This document shows, one piece after another, positions 56,343 to 64,000 of a DNA stretch of 64,000 nucleotides (positions are counted from its first letter, which is position 1; each line of letters starts with the position of its first letter). A model generated the notes under the pieces. That model saw only the letters and a list, made by a program, of their open reading frames with translations. It did not search any database and was not told where the DNA came from. The translations under genes and the position numbers were made by a program. The stretch is from an uncultured Methanobrevibacter sp. (GTDB lineage Archaea > Methanobacteriota > Methanobacteria > Methanobacteriales > Methanobacteriaceae). The stretch spans positions 43,914 through 107,913 of the forward strand of contig NZ_CACYJE010000002.1 of the NCBI RefSeq assembly GCF_902774605.1, in the 5' to 3' direction.

Positions 56343-56894
56343 TTATGTAATTTGAATATCTGATAGGATATAGTCAAATACATATAAGTTAGCATCAAAC
56401 TGGTCGATTGGAGCACTGTACAGTAAAGCGTAAGCCTGTCCGCCTTTCTCAAACCATACTGCCTTGTGCTGTCTTTCAGTGCCGTTCTGGTTTGAAGTAT
56501 AGACATATTCGAATGCCTCCTTGCCCCCAACAACGGATGATCCTGATGAAATCAGTTTAAATGAGGAGTCTGATTCCATGGACTTGTAGGTGGTATTGAC
56601 GAATGTGGCGAATTCACCTTCAAGAGGCTTCTTCTCAAAATTGATATTGACCTGGCCGACACCGGCGGCATCAATGGAATTCAATTTTGAAATTGACATG
56701 ATTGAATAATTGGACTTGGCTTCTGAATAACCCCAATCTGAAGGATAATTGATGGTCAATCCTCCCTTTGACAATGTTTGAATAGAAGTGTCATTGTTGG
56801 AGCTTGGTGCCGCACCGACACCAGAAGCTATTAAAATCAAGGATATGATAAGAATAATGCCGATTATGCTTCCTTTTAAAAGTCTATTTTCCAT
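56343..56894 (-). CDS. PsbP-like secreted protein
   Basis: A 183-residue exported protein: signal or anchor helix GSIIGIILIISLILIASGVG (8-27), then a PsbP-like domain (about 43-183; LTINYPSDWGYSEA, EGEFATFVNTTYKSM, GGKEAFEYVYTSNQNGTERQ, QAYALLYSAPIDQFD). Such PsbP-related proteins are frequent in Methanobacteriales and have no known function. No lipobox cysteine. It lies 30 bases after the gene for the Ser/Gly-rich membrane protein, probably as an operon. Confidence 0.75.
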   Translation of the reverse strand: MENRLLKGSIIGIILIISLILIASGVGAAPSSNNDTSIQTLSKGGLTINYPSDWGYSEAKSNYSIMSISKLNSIDAAGVGQVNINFEKKPLEGEFATFVNTTYKSMESDSSFKLISSGSSVVGGKEAFEYVYTSNQNGTERQHKAVWFEKGGQAYALLYSAPIDQFDANLYVFDYILSDIQIT

Positions 56895-56924
56895 ACTATC
56901 ACCTTTAAATATTGGATAAGAGGA

Positions 56925-57701
56925 TTATTCCTCACTGCTTCCTCCAGACTCGGAACTGCCTCCACCCGAATCTGAACCTGAGCCTGAACCTGAATCGGAA
57001 CTGCCTCCACCTGAATCCGAACTTGATCCAGAATCGGAACTGCCTCCTCCACCGGTGGAACTTGAACCTGAATCGGTTGAAGTGTCAGTAGTGGTTTCAG
57101 TTGTAGTGGTTTCAGTTGTAGTCTGCGTTGTGGTGGTCTCCACCTTCTCATCATTATTGTCATCGCTTGTGTCTTCAACCTGAGTGTTGTTGGAAGTGTC
57201 GGTGAAGTTTGTAGTTGTTGTGTTTACAACCGCTTTAATTTCAGGGAATGCTGTATCCTCAACAATTGCAACCACACCGGTTTCCGCACCAGTGTCAAAC
57301 TCAAAGCTAAATACACCATAGGCAACGCCTGCAGTAAACGCTACAACAAGCACCAATACCGCTATCAGCTTGAAAGTGTTCCCATCCATTGAGGATTTTT
57401 TCTTCTTGTTATACTTTGCGTCGCCCTTTTTAGGATTAATAATATACTTTTGAACTAAATCTTGTTCCTGTTTTTTCTTATCTACGGTAGGTTTCCTGCT
57501 TCTTTTACGATTCTTGGGAGCAGTTGATTTGCCCTGCATAGACCGGATTCTTCTAGTGGCTTCAACAGCATCAATGGAATTAAGCTTATCTTCATATTTA
57601 GAACGGAAGTAAGTGTATTTCTCTCTAGAAATTTTGCCGGAATTGTAATCGGCTTCCAAACTACTCATGATTTTTAGAAGTTTATCTCTATCATCTGACA
57701 T
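56925..57701 (-). CDS. Single-pass membrane protein with Ser/Gly/Thr-rich outer tail
   Basis: A 258-residue protein that I do not recognise by function. Residues 1-60 form a helical SHOCT-like region (LEADYNSGKISREKYTYFRS). A basic stretch follows (about 60-105), then one membrane helix (LIAVLVLVVAFTAGVAYGVF, about 112-131). The outer part ends with a Thr-rich then Ser/Gly/Asp low-complexity tail (about 190-258). The basic side in and acidic tail out fit the positive-inside rule. The tail could be glycosylated or span the wall. Co-oriented with the PsbP-like gene. Confidence 0.7.
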   Translation of the reverse strand: MSDDRDKLLKIMSSLEADYNSGKISREKYTYFRSKYEDKLNSIDAVEATRRIRSMQGKSTAPKNRKRSRKPTVDKKKQEQDLVQKYIINPKKGDAKYNKKKKSSMDGNTFKLIAVLVLVVAFTAGVAYGVFSFEFDTGAETGVVAIVEDTAFPEIKAVVNTTTTNFTDTSNNTQVEDTSDDNNDEKVETTTTQTTTETTTTETTTDTSTDSGSSSTGGGGSSDSGSSSDSGGGSSDSGSGSGSDSGGGSSESGGSSEE

Positions 57702-57758
57702 GCCTACCCTCCCTGAAATTATTATGTTTTAAAATATATTAAAACAATAATTTAAATG

Positions 57759-58565
57759 TTACCTAAAATGAGGATAGGAACCTAGAACTTTTAAAAAATA
57801 AGTATTTTCATCTATTTCAGCCAAAATATCCTGAACCATCTCATCAGCAGCATGGCCTTCAAAGTCAACGAAGAACAAATATTTGCCCAAACCCTTCTTT
57901 GACGGTCTGGACTCAATTTTGGTCAGGTTCACATTGTTTTTCTCGAAAATCCCCAAAATATGATACAATCCACCCGGCCTGTCCTCATAGATTGAAAAGA
58001 TTATGGATGTCTTATCCCTGCCGGTGGGTTCATGATCATCTTTCGAAACGACAACGAACCTTGTCTCGTTATTGTCGGTGTCCTGGATATTGGCCTTTAG
58101 AATATCCAGACCATATAATTCCGCAGCGACACGGTTTCCGATTGCCGCCTTGTTTTTGAAACCCAAAATGTCCTTGGCAGCCCTTGCGGTGCTGACGGCA
58201 TAATGAGGCTGGATCATGTTTTTTCTGATGAACTCCTGACACTGCGCTATAGCCTGCGCATGGGAATACACATCCTCAATGTCATCCATCCCGCTACCCG
58301 GATTGACCATGAGATTCTGATTGATGGGAATGATTATCTCCCGGTAAATCTTCAAGTCGAACTTGTGAGCGAGCGAATCCAATGTTATTCCGACCGGACC
58401 CTCAATTGAGTTTTCAATAGGTATGACTCCAAAACCAGTCTCGCCATTGCTGACGCTTTCCATCACTGCAGGAATAGTGCAGTATGGAATCAACTCATCA
58501 CCCACGTGACTGGCGGCCTCATGAGTGAATGTTCCCTTAGGACCTAGAAATGATATTAAAGTAAT
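57759..58565 (-). CDS. pheA: PheA, prephenate dehydratase with ACT domain
   Basis: Converts prephenate to phenylpyruvate in phenylalanine synthesis. The catalytic domain reads SFLGPKGTFTHEAASHVGDE from near 58553, then VIPIENSIEG, and TRFVVVSKDD. The C-terminal ACT domain (IIFSIYEDRPGGLYHILGIF, IESRPSKKGLG) is the phenylalanine-sensing part. The conventional start (GTG 58505) would delete the conserved GPKGTFTHEAA. The frame is open upstream but has no ATG, GTG or TTG. The best site is ATT at 58565, seven bases after AGGGGGT, giving 268 residues, the normal length. Confidence 0.88.
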   Translation of the reverse strand: MTLISFLGPKGTFTHEAASHVGDELIPYCTIPAVMESVSNGETGFGVIPIENSIEGPVGITLDSLAHKFDLKIYREIIIPINQNLMVNPGSGMDDIEDVYSHAQAIAQCQEFIRKNMIQPHYAVSTARAAKDILGFKNKAAIGNRVAAELYGLDILKANIQDTDNNETRFVVVSKDDHEPTGRDKTSIIFSIYEDRPGGLYHILGIFEKNNVNLTKIESRPSKKGLGKYLFFVDFEGHAADEMVQDILAEIDENTYFLKVLGSYPHFR

Positions 58566-58604
58566 GCTTAGACCCCCTAAAAAAAATAAAAAAAGAAGAT
58601 ATTT

Positions 58605-59408
58605 TTAAGATTCCAATTTTTCAATCAGCCTTAAAATATCTGTTTGTGTTATAATACCAACGACGACATTGCCTTCAACAACAGGCAAACCATTGTATCC
58701 GGTTTCCATCATGACTTTTGCAACTTCAGCGATAGTTGCATCCTTGGATGTCACTGTTGGGTTTGAAGACATTATGTCCTCAACAAGAACCTCCTTGATT
58801 TGAGACTTCTGGTACTTTTCAGGCACCTTTTTCCTAAAGTCGATGAATGCCCTCATCAAGTCCTTGGAGGTCACCATACCAACAAGATTCTCATCATCCA
58901 CGACAGGCAATCTTCCAACATGGGATTCTATCATTTGCCTTCTTGCGTGAACAAGTCTTTCGGTTGGTGAGACCACTGTCAAGTCTTTTGTCATAATTTC
59001 CTTAACAGTAATCTTTTCAAAAGCAATTCCCACTGCAAGTGTGACAAAATCAGCCTTGGACACGATTCCGGCCATCTTGTCATCTTCATTCATGACGGGA
59101 ACGGAACCGATACCGTTTTCCAACATTAATCTTGCCACTTCATCTAATTGCATTGTTTCAGGAACTGTGAATACATCTTTAACCATTACAGATGAAATAT
59201 GAAGTCTTGATGCAGGCATGCTTTCATATTTTGAAGAACCTAGCTTGTTAGCTATATCTCTTTCAGAAATAATACCAACTAATTCCTTATTATTGGTTAC
59301 AGGCAAACGTGAAACATTATGTTTGCGCAATAATTTCAAAGCATCAGAAAGATTTTGATCCTTGTCCACGGTGATTATATCCTCAGACATCAAATTCTTA
59401 ATTTGCAT
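58605..59408 (-). CDS. Four-CBS-domain protein
   Basis: A 267-residue protein made of four CBS motifs in two Bateman pairs: MSEDIITVDKDQNLSDALKL (from 7), MVKDVFTVPETMQ (about 74), IMTKDLTVVSPTERLVHARR (about 138) and IMSSNPTVTSKDATIAEVAK (about 209). Each is followed by a GIVS/GIIT-D strand. No catalytic domain is attached, so it probably senses adenosine nucleotides or SAM and regulates a partner. Followed by no gene on its strand until pheA. It lies 31 bases after a similar four-CBS gene. Confidence 0.88.
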   Translation of the reverse strand: MQIKNLMSEDIITVDKDQNLSDALKLLRKHNVSRLPVTNNKELVGIISERDIANKLGSSKYESMPASRLHISSVMVKDVFTVPETMQLDEVARLMLENGIGSVPVMNEDDKMAGIVSKADFVTLAVGIAFEKITVKEIMTKDLTVVSPTERLVHARRQMIESHVGRLPVVDDENLVGMVTSKDLMRAFIDFRKKVPEKYQKSQIKEVLVEDIMSSNPTVTSKDATIAEVAKVMMETGYNGLPVVEGNVVVGIITQTDILRLIEKLES

Positions 59409-59439
59409 ATTATCATCTCCTAATATTGATTGTGTTAGT

Positions 59440-60378
59440 TTAATATCTTTTAACTGCGTTTAAAATATCTCTTTCAGTAATGATTCCAAGCACATTATCG
59501 TCTTTGACTACTGGAACTCCACCAATGTTTTTATCAGCAAATACTTCACATAATTCGCCAATGGTCATTGTTGGTTCGACTGTGATTGGCTCTTTAGCCA
59601 TTATGTCGGAAATCTTGGTTTGCTCCAATACGTCAGTTGCTAAGTTGGAATTCAAGTTATCGAATAATTCTTTAGCGTTGAGGAATCTTATAACATCAGT
59701 AGAGGTTAAGATACCTAATAGTTTTTTAGCCGCATTGGAAATGTCGGCTTCTCCGCCCACGATTGGAATTCTTCTCAAACCGTTCCTAACCATGATTTTG
59801 CATGCGCCTTCTAAAGGTGTACCTGGAGTGGTTGTGAATACTTTAGGACTCATGAAATCCTGCACGGTGTCTTTTCCTGCAACACCAGCTAGGGACAATG
59901 CAATATCCCTTTCGGTTACGATTCCTGCAAGTTTGCCGTCAGCATCAACGAGAGGAATTGCACCTAATTGATTAGATAACATTGTTTCGATAGTTTCTGC
60001 AATGGAAGCCTTGTTTGATAATGTGATGATGTCACGGGTCATTATCTCTTTAACCGGCTCATTGATTGCAGCTAAGAAGTTGTCCTGGTATTTTTTTTCA
60101 ATAATGTTGAATTTTTTTCCTCCACCAAAGAAATCTAATATATCCATTACTGTTACAATACCTAATAATTTACCAGAACCAGGGTCAGTAATTGGCAATC
60201 TTCTAAATTCGTGTTCCATCATTACTTTTGCAGTGTCTTTGATACTTTTGGAAGGAGGGATTGAAATAACGTCACGGCTTGCAATGGCCATAATGTCTCC
60301 TTCTTTATCATGAACTCTTGTCTCTCGTTCTACTGCACCTGTGTTTGATTTTCTATTAACGGATGTTTTATCTTTCAT
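59440..60378 (-). CDS. Four-CBS-domain protein
   Basis: A 312-residue protein with a short polar N-terminus and four CBS motifs (from about 30, 110, 175 and 245; for example ISIPPSKSIKDTAKVMM, IMTRDIITLSNKASIAETIE, FMSPKVFTTTPGTPLEGACK, IMAKEPITVEPTMTIGELCE). It is related to its neighbour at 58605 and probably arose by duplication. The ATG at 60378 follows GAGGTG. A GTG at 60384 overlaps that site. Regulatory nucleotide sensor by family. Target unknown. Confidence 0.87.
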   Translation of the reverse strand: MKDKTSVNRKSNTGAVERETRVHDKEGDIMAIASRDVISIPPSKSIKDTAKVMMEHEFRRLPITDPGSGKLLGIVTVMDILDFFGGGKKFNIIEKKYQDNFLAAINEPVKEIMTRDIITLSNKASIAETIETMLSNQLGAIPLVDADGKLAGIVTERDIALSLAGVAGKDTVQDFMSPKVFTTTPGTPLEGACKIMVRNGLRRIPIVGGEADISNAAKKLLGILTSTDVIRFLNAKELFDNLNSNLATDVLEQTKISDIMAKEPITVEPTMTIGELCEVFADKNIGGVPVVKDDNVLGIITERDILNAVKRY

Positions 60379-60441
60379 TTTCACACCTCATTTTACAATT
60401 GCTATCACTAAAATAAAATCAATAATATTAAAAACAATAAT

Positions 60442-61143
60442 TCACTCGATATCCAAAATCTTATGGATTTGAGGAATGGTGGAAACTTCAAAATATTGCC
60501 CAACAACTTCGGAAAACTCAAATAATTTAAAATTAATGTCTTTCCATTCTCCTAACGGACTGGAAGGTTGGATAATTATTTTAAGATTGCTTTTGCTTGA
60601 AATATTTTGCGATAATTTTTCAACTACCTCTTTAAATGACTTTATTTTTGTTGATGGCAATATAACTACTTTACAATATACATTTATGGATTTGGTTATT
60701 AATAAATTTAGTGATTTAATTTCATTTAAAAAAATTGAATTATCAAAATCACCATCAAAATGCTCCGGAAGCTTGATATCCAATGAGACAATATCCAATC
60801 CTTCAATTGAATCGATATTGTCCGGCAATGTACCGTTTGTTTCGAGCATTATTTTCAAATTGAAATTCTTGCCGACCTGTGAAATGAAGTCAGGATATAG
60901 GCTCGGCTCACCTCCAGTAAATGATATGCTTTTGCAATCTGGAGTGATGAGTTTCTCTATTTCACTTACAACCTCATCAGGAGTCATCAGCACTCCGGAT
61001 TTCTCGGATTTACTGTCATTGGTGTCGCAATAGTTGCAGTTCAGGTTGCATCCTGCGAACCTGACGAATATTTGCCTTTCACCTATCAAAAGGCCCTCGC
61101 CCTGAAAACTTGAAAAAATTTCAATTATTGGAGCTTTCATCAT
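60442..61143 (-). CDS. queE: QueE, 7-carboxy-7-deazaguanine synthase
   Basis: Radical SAM enzyme that makes 7-carboxy-7-deazaguanine from 6-carboxytetrahydropterin on the way to preQ0 and archaeosine of tRNA. In the 233-residue protein, [20 protein letters not shown] (10-29) and the QueE-type CNLNCNYC (Cys32, Cys36, Cys39) are visible, with [11 protein letters not shown] for SAM binding (about 74-84). The start overlaps the queD stop by four bases (ATGA). Confidence 0.93.
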   Translation of the reverse strand: MMKAPIIEIFSSFQGEGLLIGERQIFVRFAGCNLNCNYCDTNDSKSEKSGVLMTPDEVVSEIEKLITPDCKSISFTGGEPSLYPDFISQVGKNFNLKIMLETNGTLPDNIDSIEGLDIVSLDIKLPEHFDGDFDNSIFLNEIKSLNLLITKSINVYCKVVILPSTKIKSFKEVVEKLSQNISSKSNLKIIIQPSSPLGEWKDINFKLFEFSEVVGQYFEVSTIPQIHKILDIE

Positions 61144-61655
61144 AAGTCTTCCCTATACTCTGCACCTTGCCCAATCCCCTCATTCACGCACACTGCAACA
61201 TATTCAAGGTTGTCATATGTTTCAGCGAGTTTCTTGGCCAATGTCTTGGCGAAAAACATGGACAGTTCCTCTGCGGAAGAGTACGGCAGAGGCAGAAATA
61301 CACAGTCAACAGAAGGTATGGTGTATCCCTTGCCGTCAATTTTGAAGTATACTGATTTCTGCTTTTGCAAATCGAATATTGAATCCTTGTTCTTGTCGAA
61401 ATCCTTGAATTCGATTAGATCATTATAAACTGGAATCAGCAACCTGTGGTCCAGCTCGTCGCAGATTGCCCGAGTGTAGCTTTTAACGTCCTTGAAGTCC
61501 ACTACGAAATCGAATTTTCCTGCCCTTTCCCCTCCTATTTCAACGTCAACGAAATAGGAGTGCCCATGTATAAATCCGCAGGACTCATGCCCAGGAATCA
61601 CGTGAGCGGAGGAGAATCTTAAATTTGATTGAATACCGTTAATTAAAATTTTCAT
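61140..61655 (-). CDS. queD: QueD-like 6-carboxytetrahydropterin synthase
   Basis: A 171-residue enzyme of the PTPS/QueD family, which makes the QueE substrate from dihydroneopterin triphosphate or a related pterin. Zinc histidines His18, His30 and His32 ([17 protein letters not shown]) and the catalytic Cys26 are present. It is longer than bacterial QueD (about 120 residues) by an insert around 85-115, as in archaeal relatives. Overlaps both neighbours by four bases, so the three genes are coupled. Confidence 0.9.
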   Translation of the reverse strand: MKILINGIQSNLRFSSAHVIPGHESCGFIHGHSYFVDVEIGGERAGKFDFVVDFKDVKSYTRAICDELDHRLLIPVYNDLIEFKDFDKNKDSIFDLQKQKSVYFKIDGKGYTIPSVDCVFLPLPYSSAEELSMFFAKTLAKKLAETYDNLEYVAVCVNEGIGQGAEYREDL

Positions 61656-62245
61656 CCTAACACCTTGGTTTTGCTTATGTCGTTTTCGATTGTTTCCAGC
61701 TCATCAGTGAATCTGGAAACTGTATCGTTTATTAATTCTAATAGATTATCTTCATTGAATACCTGCTGGCCATCCACCTTAATGTCGTACAGTCCGATGG
61801 TGTCCACATCATCCGGAGTTCCCTTATCCTCAAGGTTAAGCGCAAAGTGTATCTTAGCGGAGCTCAAGGACACTGAAGCGATGGATATTGACAGTTTCCT
61901 GCCGTCGACAAAAATATCGTCGCCCTCCCTTCTTGTAGCGATTCCCTTTTCAGTGAGGATTTCCCTGAAAATCATCACAAGGAGCCTTTGGCGAAGATAT
62001 GCAACCCTCATGTTTGTAGGCTGCTGGTCGAAGAATTCGCATATGAAATTGACCATGTAATTGGATTTGATTTCAAGCCCCACATCAGCGAAGTCCTTCA
62101 GGTTGTCGGGAGTGATGTTGACCGGACCTATCCATGTGACTATTGATGATCCGTATATGCCAAATTCCTGGAATGCCCATGACGGGTTGATTTGGCTTCC
62201 GTCGTATTCAAAAATTTCATCAACATGCTTATGAGTAATAGTCAT
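61652..62245 (-). CDS. DUF366 family protein
   Basis: A 197-residue archaeal DUF366 protein of unknown function. The conserved start [20 protein letters not shown] (about 12-31) and [16 protein letters not shown], then [13 protein letters not shown] and a positively charged [20 protein letters not shown] are family features. It is the first gene of a tightly overlapping operon with queD and queE, so a role in archaeosine/7-deazaguanine metabolism is the best inference. Confidence 0.85.
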   Translation of the reverse strand: MTITHKHVDEIFEYDGSQINPSWAFQEFGIYGSSIVTWIGPVNITPDNLKDFADVGLEIKSNYMVNFICEFFDQQPTNMRVAYLRQRLLVMIFREILTEKGIATRREGDDIFVDGRKLSISIASVSLSSAKIHFALNLEDKGTPDDVDTIGLYDIKVDGQQVFNEDNLLELINDTVSRFTDELETIENDISKTKVLG

Positions 62246-62489
62246 ATTAAAACCTGCAATTATTTTACACTATACTATATGAAGATTTTACCATTTATAA
62301 ATTAATCGAAATATTGTAAAAATCTCATTCCAATACGGTTACAGATAGATGATGCTGGAAGAACATGTTGACTGCAATGGAAAGTATGAGAATAATTGAA
62401 ATTCCAATTGATTAAACTAATGAAAAAATAGTCAGAGTATAAAATAAAAATATAATATTGCAATTAAATGCTTTGAAAAAAATAAAAGG

Positions 62490-62520
62490 AAAAATAGTGT
62501 TAATGTCAAACACTATTTTT
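62490..62520 (-). terminator. Terminator of the right-end adhesin-like gene
   Basis: AAAAATAGTGTT and AACACTATTTTT form a perfect 12-bp stem (seven-base loop) that includes the TAG stop codon (62515-62513). On the minus strand it is followed by CCTTTTATTTTTTTC. Strong intrinsic-type terminator. Confidence 0.75.
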
Positions 62521-64000
62521 TAATTTTCACCTTACCCTTAACCTTGTTGGTTTTGTAGGATGCAGTGAATGAATATTTTTTGCCTTTCTTGAGTTTCTTG
62601 AGCACTGATTTCTTCTTGATAGTCACCTTAGCGATACCTTTCTTGTTGGTTTTAGCGGAGTACTTTTTGCCCTTGAACTTGAAGACAATCTTCTTGCCCT
62701 TAATGGCCTTGCCGTTAGTCCATTTGAGTTTAGCCTTAAGAACAATCTTCTTGCCTTTCTTGACTGAAACAGTCTTCTTGACAAGTTTAAGGGTTTGTTT
62801 GACCACTAGTTTATTGTAAACCTTGTAGTTCTTATACTCAGCCATGACCCTATAGTTTTTAGGGTTCAAGTTGATCTTCAACTTAGCAAGACCGTCCTTG
62901 TTGGTTTTACTTACGTAGTGTATTGTGTTGACGTAAATGTCAATGATTTCACCTTCGCCGACAGGATTGCCGTCATCACCAATTACAAGAACAGTGTAAT
63001 AGGTACCGTCCATGAAGTCCATGGTAATGTCCTTGTTATGAATCAACCTAGGAACAACTGAAAGCTCCTTAGTCACAGACTCACCAGTCACAGGGTTAAT
63101 GGAAGTCACATTGTATTCACCAACATCCAAGTGAGAAGTTGCTAATTTAGCCACACCATGTTTTTCAGTCAATACAGTGTAGGACTTGCCGTTGACAATG
63201 AAAGTCACGTTAACACCCTCGAGAGCGTTACCGAACTTGTCAAGGAATACAGCCTCATAATCATAGATACTGTTCCATCCTCTCACAAGCTTCTCAACAG
63301 CATTGATTGTAGGTATGTCAATCGCAACGTTGATATGTGATTTGGTATTTGTACCAGCGTACTTGCCATCACCGCTGTAGGCCACATCAACATCATATGA
63401 ACCGACAGGCAAATCACTTACGTTTACAACTGCAGTACCGTTTTCAACCTTAGCAGGAATAGTCTGATTGCCCACCTTAACTGTCACATTACCGGTAGCA
63501 TCTTCAGGAAGTTTGACTGTGATTGTGCCGTTTTCACCGACTTTCACATCAGGAGCAGTCACATTCACATCATAACCAGTTACTTTAGGAATGTCAACAG
63601 TCTGGTTTTGAGTAACAGGGTTTTTACCGTCATCATAAATCACAGTAACGTTCTGCTCACCAGGCTGAGCATCTTTCACATAAACAGTGGCAGTGCCGTT
63701 TTCAACCTTAGCAGTGTACGGAGTGCCGTTCACCACAACAGTAACATCACCAGTAGCATTGTCAGACACTTTAACAGTAATCGGAGTCACAGTACCATTA
63801 TTTACACCAGGCTCAAGAGTAACTTGAGGATGCACAACAAATACCTTGGAAGCAACGCTTCTGTTATAATTATCGTCACCAGCGTAAGTTACGATTGCAG
63901 TGTATTCTCCGGCCTTGAGACCTGCGACGTTGAATGTTGCCTTACCGTCTTTCAAGTCAGCATAGTAGTATGTTCCACTTACATTAATCAATACCATTCC
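62513..64000 (-). CDS. Adhesin-like surface protein, C-terminal part (5' end outside window)
   Basis: The last 495 or so residues of a large secreted protein. The frame stays open to the window edge, and the ATG at 63997 is internal to a repeat (VLINVSGTYYYADLKDG), so this is a partial gene. It has at least three Ig-like (Big_3-type) repeats with the pattern GNVTVKVGNQTIPAKVENGT and DYDVNVAYSGDGKYAGTNT-like ends, then a linker and a lysine-rich C-terminal module (about the last 90 residues) like those of the proteins at 35619, 39729 and 49894. The valine-rich VTV/VNV repeats resemble other methanogen adhesins. Confidence 0.85.
   Translation of the reverse strand, partial: GMVLINVSGTYYYADLKDGKATFNVAGLKAGEYTAIVTYAGDDNYNRSVASKVFVVHPQVTLEPGVNNGTVTPITVKVSDNATGDVTVVVNGTPYTAKVENGTATVYVKDAQPGEQNVTVIYDDGKNPVTQNQTVDIPKVTGYDVNVTAPDVKVGENGTITVKLPEDATGNVTVKVGNQTIPAKVENGTAVVNVSDLPVGSYDVDVAYSGDGKYAGTNTKSHINVAIDIPTINAVEKLVRGWNSIYDYEAVFLDKFGNALEGVNVTFIVNGKSYTVLTEKHGVAKLATSHLDVGEYNVTSINPVTGESVTKELSVVPRLIHNKDITMDFMDGTYYTVLVIGDDGNPVGEGEIIDIYVNTIHYVSKTNKDGLAKLKINLNPKNYRVMAEYKNYKVYNKLVVKQTLKLVKKTVSVKKGKKIVLKAKLKWTNGKAIKGKKIVFKFKGKKYSAKTNKKGIAKVTIKKKSVLKKLKKGKKYSFTASYKTNKVKGKVKIKK

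Noticed and set aside
56876..57178. A 100-residue minus-strand frame rich in QVQ and LKP repeats
   Set aside because: It is the out-of-frame reading of the Ser/Gly repeat region of the real gene at 56925-57701.

Overview
The window comes from the chromosome of a hydrogenotrophic methanogenic archaeon of the order Methanobacteriales, most like Methanobrevibacter. Evidence: an mcrBDCGA operon next to mtrEDCBAFGH; several methanogen marker genes; CoM, methanopterin, F420 and cobamide biosynthesis genes; archaeal proteasome, aCPSF1 and Nop5/fibrillarin; a family B DNA polymerase gene that ends just after motif C (the split PolB of Methanobacteriales); AT-rich spacers; GGAGGTGAT-type ribosome binding sites; and several large lysine-tailed adhesin-like surface proteins. 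The species cannot be fixed from sequence alone.

Layout. 0.1-4.6 kb: SufBC, a PRC-barrel protein, CobY and methanogenesis marker 14 (minus strand). 4.7-14.9 kb: the last two steps of methanogenesis, mtr and mcr, as two minus-strand transcription units, each with its own TATA box and a long structured leader. 15.2-18.7 kb: Mmp10 (the McrA arginine methylase), marker 7, an unrecognised methanogen gene, and ComB. 18.7-35.3 kb: housekeeping and cofactor genes: TraB, DUF1922, a CNNM/CorC-like protein, a Na+/Ca2+ exchanger, an Ncs6-like thiolase, a DegT aminotransferase, Trm1, an Lrp regulator, MptA, DUF2120, CofG, Taw2, PsmB, aCPSF1, PurM and ComC.

35.6-40.6 kb: a 1326-residue adhesin-like protein and a small secreted paralogue sharing its C-terminal module. 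40.6-47.5 kb: PolB1, an AI-2E family membrane protein, PyrK/PyrD, a coiled-coil protein, and Nop5/FlpA. 47.5-55.1 kb: an accessory island. It holds a lone P-loop ATPase, the 40-codon tail of a lost adhesin gene, a 1379-residue secreted beta-helix/papain protein, three same-orientation copies of a degenerate repeat, and a ~97-bp inverted-repeat element. This is the least ordinary part of the window.

55.1-62.3 kb: CoaC and CoaB domains in different frames, a PsbP-like secreted protein, a Ser/Gly-rich membrane protein, PheA (no ATG/GTG/TTG at the true N-terminus), two four-CBS proteins, and a queE-queD-DUF366 operon. The window ends inside another lysine-tailed adhesin-like gene.

Functional links: Mmp10 modifies the McrA encoded beside it. 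ComB and ComC make coenzyme M, the substrate of both Mtr and Mcr. CobY serves the corrinoid carried by MtrA. MptA supplies the pterin for methanopterin and, by inference, the substrate of QueD/QueE. No rRNA, tRNA, CRISPR array, IS transposase or replication origin was recognised.
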